This document shows positions 10,604 through 20,745 of a stretch of 64,000 nt of DNA, in pieces. The DNA comes from Pseudomonas sp. G2-4 (GTDB lineage Bacteria > Pseudomonadota > Gammaproteobacteria > Pseudomonadales > Pseudomonadaceae). The notes under the pieces were generated by a model. The model saw only the letters and a list, made by a program, of their open reading frames with translations. It was not told the DNA's origin and searched no databases. The first letter of the stretch is position 1; each line of letters opens with the position of its first letter. The DNA is taken from contig NZ_CP125957.1 in the NCBI RefSeq assembly GCF_030064125.1, positions 1,116,001 through 1,180,000 on the forward strand. Direction: 5' to 3'. The position numbers were made by a program, and so were the translations under genes.

Positions 10604-11095
10604 ATGCGACTGACTACAAAAGGCCGATACGCCGTGACCGCGATGCTGGATTTGGCATTGCATGCGCAGCACGGGCCGGTGTCCCTGGCCGATATCTCCG
10701 AGCGCCAGGGCATTTCCCTGTCTTACCTTGAGCAGCTGTTCGCCAAGCTGCGCCGCAGCAACCTGGTTTCCAGTGTTCGCGGTCCCGGCGGCGGCTACCA
10801 GCTGTCACGCGACATGCAAGGCATCCAGGTCGCCCAGGTGATCGATGCCGTGAACGAATCGGTCGATGCGACCAAATGCCAGGGCCTTGGCGACTGCCAT
10901 GGCGGCGATACTTGCCTGACACACCACTTGTGGTGCGACCTCAGCCTGCAGATCCACGAATTTCTAAGCGGTATCAGCTTGGCTGACCTTGTAACTCGCC
11001 GTGAGGTGCAAGAAGTAGCCCAGCGTCAGGACCAGCGCCGTTGCAACAGCAAGGCGCCGCACCTGGACAAGATTGAAGCGTCCGCCGTCGAATGA
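10604..11095 (+). CDS. iscR: Fe-S cluster assembly transcriptional regulator IscR
   Basis: 163 aa Rrf2-family regulator. Winged helix at the N-terminus ([18 protein letters not shown], then [26 protein letters not shown]), wing [11 protein letters not shown], and the three cluster ligands Cys92, Cys98 and Cys104 with a His at 107 ([17 protein letters not shown]). The Cys pattern means it can sense cellular [2Fe-2S] supply. The ATG at 10604 is taken; a TTG two codons earlier is less likely. First gene of iscRSUA-hscBA-fdx-iscX. Confidence 0.97.
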   Translation: MRLTTKGRYAVTAMLDLALHAQHGPVSLADISERQGISLSYLEQLFAKLRRSNLVSSVRGPGGGYQLSRDMQGIQVAQVIDAVNESVDATKCQGLGDCHGGDTCLTHHLWCDLSLQIHEFLSGISLADLVTRREVQEVAQRQDQRRCNSKAPHLDKIEASAVE

Positions 11096-11144
11096 CTGCC
11101 GCAGAGCACGCGGAACGCCAGCCAGCCTGATTAGGAGAGACTCC

Positions 11145-12359
11145 ATGAAATTGCCGATTTACCTTGATTACTCTGCGACCACCCCGGTTGATCCGCGTGT
11201 TGCGCAAAAAATGAGTGAATGCCTGCTGGTCGACGGAAACTTCGGTAACCCCGCGTCCCGCTCCCACGTGTTCGGTTGGAAGGCTGAAGAGTCGGTCGAA
11301 AACGCCCGTCGCCAGGTCGCTGATCTGGTCAATGCCGATCCGCGTGAAATCGTCTGGACCTCTGGTGCCACCGAGTCCGACAACCTGGCAATCAAGGGTG
11401 TCGCGCACTTCTACCACACCAAGGGCAAGCACCTGATCACCTCCAAGATCGAGCACAAGGCTGTCCTGGACACCATGCGCCAACTGGAGCGTGAAGGGTT
11501 CGAAGTCACCTACATCGAACCGGGTGAAGACGGGATTATCACCCCGGCCATGATCGAAGCCGCACTGCGTGACGACACCATCCTGGTTTCGATCATGCAT
11601 GTGAACAACGAAATCGGCACCGTCAACGACATCGAAGCCATCGGCGAGCTGACTCGCTCCAAAGGCGTCCTGTTCCACGTCGACGGCGCCCAGTCCACCG
11701 GCAAGGTCGACATCGACCTGTCCAAGCTCAAAGTCGACCTGATGTCGTTCTCGGCCCACAAGACCTACGGCCCTAAAGGCATCGGCGCGCTGTACGTGAG
11801 CCGCAAGCCGCGTGTTCGCATCGAAGCGACCATGCACGGCGGCGGTCACGAGCGTGGCATGCGTTCCGGCACCCTGGCGACCCACCAGATCGTTGGCATG
11901 GGTGAGGCCTTCCGCGTAGCCAAGGAAGACATGGCTGCCGAGAACGTGCGCATCAAGGCCCTGAGCGACCGTTTCTTCAAGCAGGTCGAGCACCTCGAAG
12001 AACTCTACGTCAACGGCAGCATGATCGCCCGCGTACCGCACAACCTGAACCTGAGCTTCAACTACGTTGAAGGCGAGTCGCTGATCATGGCGCTCAAGGA
12101 TCTGGCCGTGTCGTCCGGTTCGGCCTGCACCTCGGCGTCGCTTGAGCCTTCGTACGTATTGCGCGCCCTGGGCCGCAACGACGAACTGGCCCACAGCTCC
12201 ATTCGCTTCACCTTCGGCCGCTTCACCACCGAAGAAGAAATCGATTACGCCGCGCAGAAAGTCTGCGAGGCCGTTACCAAGCTGCGCGCTCTGTCGCCGC
12301 TGTGGGACATGTACAAAGACGGCGTCGACATTTCGAAAATCGAGTGGGCGGCGCACTGA
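11145..12359 (+). CDS. iscS: Cysteine desulfurase IscS
   Basis: 404 aa, PLP enzyme that delivers sulfur from cysteine to IscU and other acceptors such as tRNA thiolation enzymes. Shown by [19 protein letters not shown], the PLP lysine in [12 protein letters not shown] (about residue 206) and the mobile catalytic Cys in [13 protein letters not shown] (about residue 328). GGAGAGA lies 6-12 bases upstream of the ATG at 11145; an in-frame upstream extension to 11073 overlaps iscR and is unlikely. Confidence 0.98.
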   Translation: MKLPIYLDYSATTPVDPRVAQKMSECLLVDGNFGNPASRSHVFGWKAEESVENARRQVADLVNADPREIVWTSGATESDNLAIKGVAHFYHTKGKHLITSKIEHKAVLDTMRQLEREGFEVTYIEPGEDGIITPAMIEAALRDDTILVSIMHVNNEIGTVNDIEAIGELTRSKGVLFHVDGAQSTGKVDIDLSKLKVDLMSFSAHKTYGPKGIGALYVSRKPRVRIEATMHGGGHERGMRSGTLATHQIVGMGEAFRVAKEDMAAENVRIKALSDRFFKQVEHLEELYVNGSMIARVPHNLNLSFNYVEGESLIMALKDLAVSSGSACTSASLEPSYVLRALGRNDELAHSSIRFTFGRFTTEEEIDYAAQKVCEAVTKLRALSPLWDMYKDGVDISKIEWAAH

Positions 12360-12402
12360 AGAAGTCGCCACCAGAGCGACTCACTGATGAGGATTGAAGC
12401 AA

Positions 12403-12789
12403 ATGGCATATAGCGAAAAGGTCATCGACCACTACGAGAACCCGCGCAACGTCGGCAAGATGGACGCGCAGGATCCTGATGTCGGCACCGGCATGGTCGG
12501 CGCGCCGGCGTGCGGCGACGTGATGCGCCTGCAGATCAAGGTTAACGAGCAAGGCATCATCGAAGATGCCAAGTTCAAGACCTACGGCTGCGGTTCCGCC
12601 ATCGCGTCCAGCTCCCTCGCCACCGAGTGGATGAAGGGCAAGACCCTGGACGAAGCCGAAACCATCAAGAACACCCAGCTGGCCGAAGAACTGGCCCTGC
12701 CGCCAGTGAAGATCCACTGCTCGGTACTCGCTGAAGACGCCATCAAGGCCGCCGTTCGCGACTACAAGCAGAAGAAAGGCTTGATCTGA
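12403..12789 (+). CDS. iscU: Fe-S cluster scaffold IscU
   Basis: 128 aa. Scaffold on which [2Fe-2S] clusters are built from IscS sulfur. The ligands Cys37 (GAPACGDVM), Cys63 (YGCGSA) and Cys106 (KIHCSVLAED) are present, as is the HscA-binding LPPVK just before Cys106. Start MAYSEKVIDHYENPRNVG at 12403. 43 bp after iscS. Confidence 0.98.
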   Translation: MAYSEKVIDHYENPRNVGKMDAQDPDVGTGMVGAPACGDVMRLQIKVNEQGIIEDAKFKTYGCGSAIASSSLATEWMKGKTLDEAETIKNTQLAEELALPPVKIHCSVLAEDAIKAAVRDYKQKKGLI

Positions 12790-12813
12790 TCCGCGTAACG
12801 GTAAGGAGTTTCC

Positions 12814-13137
12814 ATGGCTATCCAGATGACAGAAGCGGCAGCTAACCATATCCAGCGCTCACTTGCGGGGCGCGGCAAGGGCGAGGGTATCCGCCTGGGT
12901 GTTCGCACCACGGGCTGTTCTGGCCTCGCCTATGTACTGGAATTCGTCGACGAAGTGGGCGAAGACGATCAGGTGTTCGAAAGTCATGGTCAGAAAGTGA
13001 TCATCGACCCGAAAAGCCTGACGTACCTGGACGGCACCGAGCTGGATTTCGTCAAGGAAGGGTTGAACGAAGGCTTCAAGTTCAACAACCCCAACGTACG
13101 CGGTGAATGTGGCTGCGGCGAAAGCTTCAACATCTGA
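12814..13137 (+). CDS. iscA: A-type iron-sulfur carrier IscA
   Basis: 107 aa. A-type carrier with the three conserved cysteines Cys35 (TTGCSGLAY), Cys99 and Cys101 (GECGCGESF). AAGGAG lies 8 bases before the ATG. Its stop is 8 bp before the hscB GTG. Confidence 0.98.
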   Translation: MAIQMTEAAANHIQRSLAGRGKGEGIRLGVRTTGCSGLAYVLEFVDEVGEDDQVFESHGQKVIIDPKSLTYLDGTELDFVKEGLNEGFKFNNPNVRGECGCGESFNI

Positions 13138-13145
13138 GGCAGCTT

Positions 13146-13667
13146 GTGGGTACTCCTTGTCATTTTGCGTTGTTCCAGTTGCAACCTGCTTTCCAGCTGG
13201 ATCTCGATCAGTTGTCGGCGCGGTATCTGGAATTGGCCCGTGGTGTTCATCCGGACCGTTTTGCCGACGGCTCCGAGGCTGAGCAGCGGCGGGCGCTCGA
13301 GCAGTCGGCGAACCTCAACGAGGCTTACCAGACGCTCAAGAGTCCAGCCAAGCGCGCGCGTTACCTGCTCGCCATCAGCGGTCATGAGTTGCCCCTGGAA
13401 GTCACGGTCCACGATCCCGAGTTTCTTCTGCAGCAGATGCAGTGGCGCGAAGAGCTCGAAGACTTGCAGGACAGTGCCGACCTGGCCGGTGTCGCGGTAT
13501 TCAAGCGCCGCTTGAAAGACGCCCAGCACACATTGAACGAAAGCTTCGCAGCCTGTTGGAACGATGCCGCGCAACGCGAACAGGCTGAACGCCTGATGCG
13601 GCGCATGCAGTTCCTCGACAAGCTCACCTACGAAGTGCGCCAGCTAGAAGAGCGCCTCGACGATTAA
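13146..13667 (+). CDS. hscB: Co-chaperone HscB (J-domain protein)
   Basis: 173 aa from the GTG at 13146 ([19 protein letters not shown]). J domain at the N-terminus carries the HPDRF form of the HPD motif, which stimulates HscA ATPase; the C-terminal three-helix domain binds IscU. An upstream in-frame extension into iscA is not used by relatives. Followed 50 bp later by hscA. Confidence 0.96.
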   Translation: MGTPCHFALFQLQPAFQLDLDQLSARYLELARGVHPDRFADGSEAEQRRALEQSANLNEAYQTLKSPAKRARYLLAISGHELPLEVTVHDPEFLLQQMQWREELEDLQDSADLAGVAVFKRRLKDAQHTLNESFAACWNDAAQREQAERLMRRMQFLDKLTYEVRQLEERLDD

Positions 13668-13717
13668 CCCAGTGCCGCTCCGGTCGCACGCCTGATTACA
13701 GATAAGTCCTGATTACG

Positions 13718-15580
13718 ATGGCCCTACTGCAGATCGCTGAACCCGGCCAAAGTCCACAACCGCACCAGCGTCGCCTGGCTGTGGGAATCGACTTGGGTAC
13801 TACCAATTCCCTGGTCGCTGCCTTGCGCAGCGGTCTTTCCGAGCCGCTGGCCGACGAGCAGGGGCAGGTGATCCTGCCGTCCGCCGTGCGTTATCACGCC
13901 GATCGCGTCGAAGTGGGCGAGTCAGCCAAGCTGGCCGCCGCGACCGATCCGTTGAACACCATTGTGTCGGTCAAGCGCTTGATGGGTCGTGGTCTGTCCG
14001 ACGTCAAGCAGTTGGGCGATCAACTGCCGTACCGCTTCGTCGGCGGCGAATCCCACATGCCGTTCATCGAAACTGTGCAGGGCCCGAAAAGCCCGGTGGA
14101 GGTGTCGGCGGACATCCTCAAGGTGTTGCGTCAGCGCGCCGAAGCGGCATTGGGTGGCGAGCTGGTCGGCGCGGTCATCACCGTTCCGGCCTATTTCGAC
14201 GACGCTCAGCGTCAGGCCACCAAGGATGCGGCCAAGCTGGCTGGTCTGAACGTGCTGCGCCTGCTCAACGAGCCGACCGCCGCTGCGGTGGCATACGGTC
14301 TCGACCAGCACGCCGAAGGCCTCGTCGCCATCTACGACCTGGGCGGCGGCACCTTCGATATTTCCATCCTGCGCCTGACCGGCGGTGTCTTCGAAGTGTT
14401 GGCCACTGGTGGCGACAGCGCCCTGGGCGGCGATGACTTCGACCACGCCATTGCCGGCTGGATCATTGAGCAAGCGGGCCTGTCCGCCGATCTCGATCCA
14501 GGCGCGCAACGCCATCTGCTGCAAACCGCCTGCACGGCCAAGGAAGCCCTGACCGACGCCGCCGCTGTTGAAGTCGCTTACGGCGACTGGAAAGCCTCGC
14601 TGAGCCGCGAAGCCTTTGATGCCCTGATCGAACCGATGGTCGCCCGCAGCCTCAAGGCCTGTCGCCGCGCTGTGCGTGACTCGGGTATCGAGCTTGAAGA
14701 CGTGAAGGCCGTGGTCATGGTCGGTGGCTCGACCCGGGTGCCCCGTGTTCGCGACGCCGTTGCCGAGGCCTTTGGCCGTCAGCCGCTGACCGAAATCGAC
14801 CCGGACCAGGTGGTTGCCATTGGCGCCGCGATCCAGGCCGATACCCTGGCTGGCAATAAACGCGAGGGCGGTGAACTGCTGCTGCTCGACGTGATTCCGT
14901 TGTCTTTGGGCCTGGAAACCATGGGCGGCCTGATGGAGAAGGTGATTCCGCGCAACACCACCATCCCCGTTGCCCGCGCCCAGGACTTCACTACTTATAA
15001 AGACGGCCAGTCGGCCATGATGGTCCACGTGCTGCAAGGCGAGCGTGAGCTGATCAGCGACTGCCGTTCCCTGGCGCGCTTCGAATTGCGCGGCATTCCG
15101 GCCATGGTCGCCGGCGCGGCGAAGATCCGCGTGACCTTCCAGGTCGATGCCGACGGTTTGCTCAATGTCTCCGCCCGCGAGCTGGGTTCGGGCGTCGAGG
15201 CGAGCATCCAGGTCAAGCCGTCCTACGGCCTGACCGACGGTGAAATCGCCAAGATGCTCAAGGATTCGTTCCAGCATGCCAGCGACGACAAGGTGGCCCG
15301 CGTGCTGCGTGAGCAGCAGGTCGACGCCCAGCGATTGCTCGAGGCTGTGCAGGGCGCCCTTGAAGCCGACGGCGAGCGCTTGCTCGACGCCGAAGAGCGC
15401 ATGGTCATCGAGCTGCAAATGCAGGAGCTGTCCGAATTGATGAAAGGCACCGATGGTTATGCCATCGAGCAGCAGACCAAGCGTCTGTCGCAGGTCACCG
15501 ATGCCTTTGCTGCCCGCCGCCTGGACTCGACGGTCAAAGCCGCCCTGGCGGGGCGCAATCTGAATGAAATCGAGGAATAA
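13718..15580 (+). CDS. hscA: Fe-S assembly chaperone HscA (Hsp70 family)
   Basis: 620 aa. Hsp70 specialised in transferring clusters from IscU. ATPase motifs: [24 protein letters not shown] and [12 protein letters not shown]; linker and substrate-binding domain begin near [18 protein letters not shown], and the acidic helical lid ends at NEIEE. Three bases separate it from fdx. A long open frame on the opposite strand (13922-15940) is a coding shadow. Confidence 0.98.
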   Translation: MALLQIAEPGQSPQPHQRRLAVGIDLGTTNSLVAALRSGLSEPLADEQGQVILPSAVRYHADRVEVGESAKLAAATDPLNTIVSVKRLMGRGLSDVKQLGDQLPYRFVGGESHMPFIETVQGPKSPVEVSADILKVLRQRAEAALGGELVGAVITVPAYFDDAQRQATKDAAKLAGLNVLRLLNEPTAAAVAYGLDQHAEGLVAIYDLGGGTFDISILRLTGGVFEVLATGGDSALGGDDFDHAIAGWIIEQAGLSADLDPGAQRHLLQTACTAKEALTDAAAVEVAYGDWKASLSREAFDALIEPMVARSLKACRRAVRDSGIELEDVKAVVMVGGSTRVPRVRDAVAEAFGRQPLTEIDPDQVVAIGAAIQADTLAGNKREGGELLLLDVIPLSLGLETMGGLMEKVIPRNTTIPVARAQDFTTYKDGQSAMMVHVLQGERELISDCRSLARFELRGIPAMVAGAAKIRVTFQVDADGLLNVSARELGSGVEASIQVKPSYGLTDGEIAKMLKDSFQHASDDKVARVLREQQVDAQRLLEAVQGALEADGERLLDAEERMVIELQMQELSELMKGTDGYAIEQQTKRLSQVTDAFAARRLDSTVKAALAGRNLNEIEE

Positions 15581-15583
15581 CTG

Positions 15584-15925
15584 ATGCCGCAGATCATTTT
15601 TCTGCCACACGCCGAGCATTGCCCGGACGGTATGGTGGTAGAGGCCGAAACCGGCAAGTCCCTTCTTGAAGTGGCCCACGACAACCACATCGAGATCGAG
15701 AGCGCCTGCGGCGGTGTCTGTGCCTGCACCACGTGCCATTGCATCATTCGCGAGGGTTTTGACTCGCTGAATGAGGCCGATGAGCTGGAAGAAGACTATC
15801 TTGATCGGGCCTGGGGTCTGGAGCCGACGTCGCGCCTGACGTGCCAGGCCAAGGTCGGCACCGAGGACCTGGTGGTCGAAATTCCGAAATATTCGCTTAA
15901 CCATGCGGCCGAAGCGCCGCACTGA
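15584..15925 (+). CDS. fdx: ISC-type [2Fe-2S] ferredoxin
   Basis: 113 aa adrenodoxin-type ferredoxin that supplies electrons for cluster assembly. Cluster ligands Cys42, Cys48 and Cys51 (ESACGGVCACTTCHC) and Cys87 (RLTCQAK) are present; Cys46 and Cys53 are additional, as is usual in this family. Start MPQIIFLPHAEHCP lies directly after hscA. Confidence 0.97.
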   Translation: MPQIIFLPHAEHCPDGMVVEAETGKSLLEVAHDNHIEIESACGGVCACTTCHCIIREGFDSLNEADELEEDYLDRAWGLEPTSRLTCQAKVGTEDLVVEIPKYSLNHAAEAPH

Positions 15926-15938
15926 TGGTGACACTGTC

Positions 15939-16139
15939 ATGAGCTATGGTTGGAATGATGTACAACGCATCGCAGAAGAACTGGCCGAAACCAAGCCGGA
16001 CGTGAATCCGCTGACTGTAAATTTTGTCGATTTGCAGCGCTGGATCATGGAGCTTCCCGATTTCGACAATACCTCTGGCCGTTGTGGCGAGAAGGTGTTG
16101 GAGGCCGTCCAACAGCTCTGGATCGAAGAAATCGACTGA
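15939..16139 (+). CDS. iscX: Fe-S cluster assembly protein IscX
   Basis: 66 aa acidic protein (MSYGWNDVQRIAEELAETKPD ... DFDDN-like DFDNTSG) that binds IscS and iron and modulates IscU assembly. Taken from the ATG at 15939, 13 bp after fdx; last gene of the isc operon before a terminator. Confidence 0.96.
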   Translation: MSYGWNDVQRIAEELAETKPDVNPLTVNFVDLQRWIMELPDFDNTSGRCGEKVLEAVQQLWIEEID

Positions 16140-16153
16140 TCCACCTGGCAGGT

Positions 16154-16198
16154 TAGGCAATACCCCTGAACCCGCGTATAATTCGCGGGTTTAATTTT
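16154..16198 (+). promoter_or_regulatory. Overlapping isc terminator and ndk promoter
   Basis: 16169-16191 is a perfect 8-bp stem AACCCGCG / CGCGGGTT followed by TAATTTTT, a good intrinsic terminator for the isc operon. Its 7-base loop plus one base contains TATAAT (16177-16182), a consensus -10, with TAGGCA (16154-16159, 4 of 6 to TTGACA) 17 bp upstream. This is probably the ndk promoter. Confidence 0.7.
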
Positions 16199-16227
16199 TC
16201 GCAAATTACCGTTTCTGGAGTTACACC

Positions 16228-16653
16228 ATGGCTGTTCAACGTACTTTCTCCATCATCAAGCCTGACGCCGTTGCTAAAAACGTGATCGGCAAGATCGTTA
16301 CCCGTTTCGAAGACGCTGGCCTGCGCGTTGTAGCTTCGAAAATGAAGCAACTGTCCAAGGCCGAAGCCGAAGGCTTCTACGCTGAGCACAGCGAGCGAGG
16401 TTTCTTCGGTGAACTGGTTGCCTTCATGACTTCCGGTCCGGTTGTCGTTCAGGTGCTGGAAGGCGAAAACGCCATCGCTCGCAACCGTGAGCTGATGGGC
16501 GCTACCAACCCTAAAGAAGCCGCTGCCGGCACCATCCGTGCTGACTTCGCCGAGTCGATCGACGCCAACGCCGTTCACGGTTCGGACTCCGAAGCCGCTG
16601 CTGCTCGCGAAATCGCTTACTTTTTCGCCGCTACTGAAGTAACCGCTCGCTAA
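16228..16653 (+). CDS. ndk: Nucleoside diphosphate kinase
   Basis: 141 aa. Balances NTP and dNTP pools by phosphate transfer from ATP through a phospho-His intermediate. [21 protein letters not shown] at the start and NAVHGSDS with the active-site His near the C-terminus are diagnostic. GGAG 7 bases upstream of the ATG. Confidence 0.98.
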   Translation: MAVQRTFSIIKPDAVAKNVIGKIVTRFEDAGLRVVASKMKQLSKAEAEGFYAEHSERGFFGELVAFMTSGPVVVQVLEGENAIARNRELMGATNPKEAAAGTIRADFAESIDANAVHGSDSEAAAAREIAYFFAATEVTAR

Positions 16654-16681
16654 GCATTGGCTTAAGAGTGAAGGTGAATCC

Positions 16682-17830
16682 ATGACGACATCGACTGTTA
16701 AAACCAACCTGCTGGGGCTGACCCAGCAGGAAATGGAAAAATTCTTCGACTCAATCGGGGAGAAGCGTTTCCGTGCCGGCCAGGTGATGAAATGGATTCA
16801 CCACTTTGGCGTCGACGATTTCGACGCCATGACGAATGTCAGCAAGGCCTTGCGCGAAAAGCTCAAGGTTGTTGCTGAAATTCGTGGTCCCGAAGTGGTC
16901 AGCGAGGACATCTCCAGCGACGGCACCCGTAAATGGGTGGTGCGCGTGGCGTCCGGCAGCTGCGTCGAGACCGTCTACATTCCCCAGGGCAAACGTGGCA
17001 CCTTGTGCGTTTCGTCCCAGGCAGGCTGTGCCCTGGATTGCAGTTTCTGCTCCACCGGCAAGCAAGGCTTCAATAGCAACCTCACCGCCGCCGAAGTGAT
17101 TGGCCAGGTGTGGATTGCCAACAAATCCTTTGGCAGCGTCCCGGCGACCGTCGACCGTGCCATCACCAACGTGGTGATGATGGGCATGGGTGAGCCGCTG
17201 CTGAACTTCGACAACGTCGTGGCGGCCATGCATCTGATGATGGATGACCTGGGCTATGGCATCTCCAAGCGCCGGGTGACCTTGTCCACCTCGGGCGTGG
17301 TGCCGATGATCGATGAGCTGGCCAAGCACATCGACGTCTCCCTGGCGTTGTCGCTGCACGCACCCAATGACGCATTGCGCAATCAATTGGTGCCGATCAA
17401 CAAGAAGTATCCGCTTAAGATGCTGCTGGAGTCGTGCCAGCGCTACATGTCGTCCCTGGGCGAAAAGCGCGTACTGACCATCGAGTACACCTTGCTCAAG
17501 GACGTGAACGACAAGGTTGAACACGCGGTCGAGATGATCGAGTTGCTCAAGAACATCCCGTGCAAGATCAACCTGATCCCGTTCAACCCGTTCCCGCACT
17601 CCGGTTACGAGCGCCCGAGCAACAACGCGATTCGTCGCTTCCAGGATCAGCTTCACCACGCTGGCTTCAACGTCACCGTGCGCACCACTCGCGGCGAAGA
17701 CATCGATGCCGCGTGTGGCCAATTGGTAGGACAGGTGCTGGATCGCACCCGTCGCAGCGAACGCTACATTGCCGTGCGCGAGTTGAACGCCGCCGACGAT
17801 GTGGCGCCAAACGCTGCGAACAGTCACTAA
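16682..17830 (+). CDS. rlmN: Dual-specificity 23S rRNA/tRNA adenine-C2 methyltransferase RlmN
   Basis: 382 aa radical-SAM enzyme that makes m2A2503 in 23S rRNA and m2A37 in tRNA. The cluster motif [16 protein letters not shown] is intact; [12 protein letters not shown] and the C-terminal [14 protein letters not shown] with the methylated Cys are also present. 28 bp after ndk and 12 bp before pilW, so one transcription unit. Confidence 0.98.
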   Translation: MTTSTVKTNLLGLTQQEMEKFFDSIGEKRFRAGQVMKWIHHFGVDDFDAMTNVSKALREKLKVVAEIRGPEVVSEDISSDGTRKWVVRVASGSCVETVYIPQGKRGTLCVSSQAGCALDCSFCSTGKQGFNSNLTAAEVIGQVWIANKSFGSVPATVDRAITNVVMMGMGEPLLNFDNVVAAMHLMMDDLGYGISKRRVTLSTSGVVPMIDELAKHIDVSLALSLHAPNDALRNQLVPINKKYPLKMLLESCQRYMSSLGEKRVLTIEYTLLKDVNDKVEHAVEMIELLKNIPCKINLIPFNPFPHSGYERPSNNAIRRFQDQLHHAGFNVTVRTTRGEDIDAACGQLVGQVLDRTRRSERYIAVRELNAADDVAPNAANSH

Positions 17831-17842
17831 GAGAGGAACTCT

Positions 17843-18601
17843 ATGTCCCTGCGCTTCGCGCTCGTTTTGCTGTTGGCCGGGCTTTGCACCGGTTGTGTTC
17901 TGTCGGGTGACTACAACCCGATGAAAACCAGCAAGGGGCGCGACGAGGCCCGCGTGGCCTATGTGCAACTGGGCATTGGCTATCTGCAGCAGGGCATGAC
18001 CGAACGGGCCAAGGTCCCGCTCAAGAAAGCCCTGGAACTGGACGATTCCGACCCCGACGCCAACGCGGCCCTGGCCCTGGTGTTCCAGGCCGAGATGGAA
18101 CACGAGCTGGCCGACGATCATTTTCGCAAGGCGCTGTCTGGCCGGCCGCAGGATGCGCGGATCCTGAACAACTACGGCAGCTTCCTTTTCGAGCAGAAAC
18201 GCTACAAGGAAGCCTACGAGCGTTTTGAACAAGCGGCCGCCGACACGCTGTACCCCGAGCGTTCGCGGGTTTTCGAGAACCTGGGCATGACGGCTTCGAA
18301 ACTTGGCCAGCGTGACCTGGCCCGCCAGCAGCTTGAAAAAGCGCTGCGGCTCAACCGCCAGCAACCGCGGGCCTTGCTGGAAATGGCTGAGTTGTCTTAC
18401 GAAGACAGGCAATATGTGCCTGCCCGCGACTATTACGAACGTTTTAGCCTGCTGAGCGAGCAAAATGCACGTAGTCTATTGCTCGGTGTTCGACTGGCGC
18501 ATGTGTTTGAAGATCGTGACAAGGCTGCCAGTTATGGCCTGCAACTAAAAAGACTCTATCCCGGTACGCCGGAATATCAGCAATACCTGTCGGAGCAATG
18601 A
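17843..18601 (+). CDS. pilW: Type IV pilus biogenesis/stability lipoprotein PilW (PilF)
   Basis: 252 aa. Lipoprotein signal with lipobox LLAGLCTGC (Cys near residue 18), then tetratricopeptide repeats (about 30-240) such as ARVAYVQLGIGYLQQGMTERAKVPLKKALELDD. In Pseudomonas the family pilots the PilQ secretin to the outer membrane and is called PilF there. It keeps its usual place between rlmN and rodZ. Stop overlaps the rodZ ATG by one base. Confidence 0.93.
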   Translation: MSLRFALVLLLAGLCTGCVLSGDYNPMKTSKGRDEARVAYVQLGIGYLQQGMTERAKVPLKKALELDDSDPDANAALALVFQAEMEHELADDHFRKALSGRPQDARILNNYGSFLFEQKRYKEAYERFEQAAADTLYPERSRVFENLGMTASKLGQRDLARQQLEKALRLNRQQPRALLEMAELSYEDRQYVPARDYYERFSLLSEQNARSLLLGVRLAHVFEDRDKAASYGLQLKRLYPGTPEYQQYLSEQ

Positions 18602-19608
18602 TGAAAGCGGCGCATCCTGAAGTGGTAGCAGCGACTCGCGTAAACCCCGGTGAGACCCTGCGTCAAGCCCGCGAAAGCAATGGTTGGTCGCTGGCCGAAG
18701 TGGCCATCAAGCTCAATCTCACCGTGGCTTCCCTGGGCAATCTGGAAACCGGCGCGTTCGACAAGCTGCCAGGGCATACCTTCGCCCGGGGCTACATCCG
18801 CGCCTATGCCAAATTGCTCGGCATGGACCAGACCCTCCTGGTCCAGCAATTCGATCAATACACCGGTTCCGACGCCCAGGGCAGCAATGTGCACAGCCTG
18901 GGGCGCATCGAGGAGCCAGTTCGCGTTTCCCACACTATTTTGCGAATCGTCAGCCTGTTGTTGCTGATCGCGGTGATCGGCGGCGGTTTTGTCTGGTGGC
19001 AGGACCAGGCCTCCTTGCGCAACAAGGAACCGGTCACCATGAACCCTGAACACGTCGAAGTCGAAGGCGCCGACGGCACCACCCAGATCCATCCGCTGGA
19101 CGAGCCGGAAGACCAGGCAGTGGTGGAAGCCCAGGGCGAAGGCGAAACCACCCTGGCGCTGCCTCAAGGCCAGGACGGCGCCGCTGCCGAGGCGGGTGCC
19201 GAGCCGACTGTCCCGGCACCTGCGCCCGCTGCACCGACCACGAGCGAGCCGGTTGCCGCTGCTCCTGCCGTGCCGAGCACGCCTGCGCCAACCGTCGCTG
19301 CACCCGCTGCCCCAACGGCTCCCGCCGTAGCCCCAGCCCCGGCAGCGCCAGTGGCACCGTCGGCCGGTGAAGGCCAGGTACAGATTCAATTCGTCGCCGA
19401 TTGCTGGACGCAAGTTACCGATGGCAACGGCAAGGTGCTGTTCAGTGGCCTCAAGCGCAAGGGCGACAGCACCTCCCTCAACGGCAAGCCGCCATTCGCC
19501 GTGCGCCTGGGTTATGCCCGTGGCGCGCAGGTCAGCTACAACGGCCAGCCGGTCGACATCGCTCCGTTCACCAGTGGCGAGACCGCTCGCCTGAAGTTGG
19601 GTCAATAA
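18601..19608 (+). CDS. rodZ: Cytoskeletal cell-shape protein RodZ
   Basis: 335 aa. Cytoplasmic Cro/CI-type HTH domain (about 16-85: ETLRQARESNGWSLAEVAIKLNLTVASLGNLETG), one TM helix at about 115-135 (ILRIVSLLLLIAVIGGGFVWW), an Ala/Pro-rich periplasmic linker, then a C-terminal DUF4115 beta domain (VQIQFVADCWTQVTD). It links MreB to the elongasome. ATG at 18601 is better spaced from GGAG (5 bases) than the ATG one codon earlier (2 bases). Confidence 0.93.
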   Translation: MKAAHPEVVAATRVNPGETLRQARESNGWSLAEVAIKLNLTVASLGNLETGAFDKLPGHTFARGYIRAYAKLLGMDQTLLVQQFDQYTGSDAQGSNVHSLGRIEEPVRVSHTILRIVSLLLLIAVIGGGFVWWQDQASLRNKEPVTMNPEHVEVEGADGTTQIHPLDEPEDQAVVEAQGEGETTLALPQGQDGAAAEAGAEPTVPAPAPAAPTTSEPVAAAPAVPSTPAPTVAAPAAPTAPAVAPAPAAPVAPSAGEGQVQIQFVADCWTQVTDGNGKVLFSGLKRKGDSTSLNGKPPFAVRLGYARGAQVSYNGQPVDIAPFTSGETARLKLGQ

Positions 19609-19611
19609 GTC

Positions 19612-20721
19612 ATGCACGGCGAATCTCCAATCAAGCGTCGCGAATCCCGCAAGATCTGGGTCGGTAACGTTCCCGTGGGGGGCGACGCGCCTATCGCTGT
19701 GCAGAGCATGACCAACAGCGACACCAACGACGTGGCCGCCACGGTCGCGCAGATCAATCGCCTGGAAGCCGCCGGCGTCGACATCGTGCGGGTTTCCGTG
19801 CCGGACATGGACGCCGCCGAGGCCTTCGGCAAGATCAAGCAATTGGTCAAGGTGCCGCTGGTGGCCGACATCCATTTCGACTACCGCATCGCCCTGCGCG
19901 TGGCCGAGCTGGGCGTGGACTGCCTGCGCATCAACCCGGGCAACATCGGTCGCGAAGACCGGGTACGCGCCGTGGTGGATGCCGCCCGCGACCGTGGCAT
20001 CCCGATCCGTATCGGCGTCAACGCCGGTTCCCTGGAAAAAGACCTGCAGAAGAAATACGGCGAACCGACCCCGGCAGCGCTGGTGGAGTCGGCCCTGCGC
20101 CATGTCGAGCACCTTGAACGCCTGAATTTCCAGGACTTCAAGGTCAGTGTGAAGGCTTCCGACGTGTTCATGGCCGTCGAAGCCTACCGCCTGCTGGCCA
20201 AGGAAATCGTCCAGCCGCTGCACCTGGGCATCACCGAAGCCGGTGGGTTGCGTTCGGGCACGGTGAAATCCGCCGTCGGCCTCGGTATGCTGCTCGCCGA
20301 AGGGATTGGCGATACCATCCGCATCTCGTTGGCGGCGGACCCGGTCGAGGAAGTGAAAGTCGGCTACGACATTCTCAAATCCCTGCACCTGCGTTCCCGC
20401 GGTATCAACTTCATCGCCTGCCCGAGCTGCTCGCGGCAGAACTTCGATGTGGTCAAGACCATGAACGAGCTGGAAGGGCGCCTCGAAGACCTGCTGGTGC
20501 CGCTGGATGTCGCGGTGATTGGTTGCGTGGTCAACGGGCCGGGCGAAGCCAAGGAGGCCCATATCGGCCTCACCGGCGGTACACCGAACCTGATTTACAT
20601 CGATGGCAAGCCGTCGCAGAAACTGACGAATGACAATCTGGTGGATGAGCTGGAACGGCTGATCCGCCAGAAAGCGGCCGAAAAGGTCGAAGCCGACGCC
20701 GCAGTGATTGCGCGTGGTTGA
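19612..20721 (+). CDS. ispG: 4-hydroxy-3-methylbut-2-enyl diphosphate synthase (flavodoxin)
   Basis: 369 aa. Seventh step of the MEP isoprenoid pathway, a [4Fe-4S] enzyme. N-terminal TIM barrel with [20 protein letters not shown]-terminal cluster domain with [10 protein letters not shown] (two Cys) and [20 protein letters not shown] (third Cys). Three bases after rodZ. Confidence 0.98.
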   Translation: MHGESPIKRRESRKIWVGNVPVGGDAPIAVQSMTNSDTNDVAATVAQINRLEAAGVDIVRVSVPDMDAAEAFGKIKQLVKVPLVADIHFDYRIALRVAELGVDCLRINPGNIGREDRVRAVVDAARDRGIPIRIGVNAGSLEKDLQKKYGEPTPAALVESALRHVEHLERLNFQDFKVSVKASDVFMAVEAYRLLAKEIVQPLHLGITEAGGLRSGTVKSAVGLGMLLAEGIGDTIRISLAADPVEEVKVGYDILKSLHLRSRGINFIACPSCSRQNFDVVKTMNELEGRLEDLLVPLDVAVIGCVVNGPGEAKEAHIGLTGGTPNLIYIDGKPSQKLTNDNLVDELERLIRQKAAEKVEADAAVIARG

Positions 20722-20745
20722 GTCGAACGAATTTAAGGATTACCT

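Noticed and set aside
13922..15940. 672-codon open frame on the minus strand opposite hscA and fdx
   Set aside because: Shadow of the GC-rich hscA/fdx coding strand; low-complexity His/Gly/Gln-rich translation, no family, no ribosome site.
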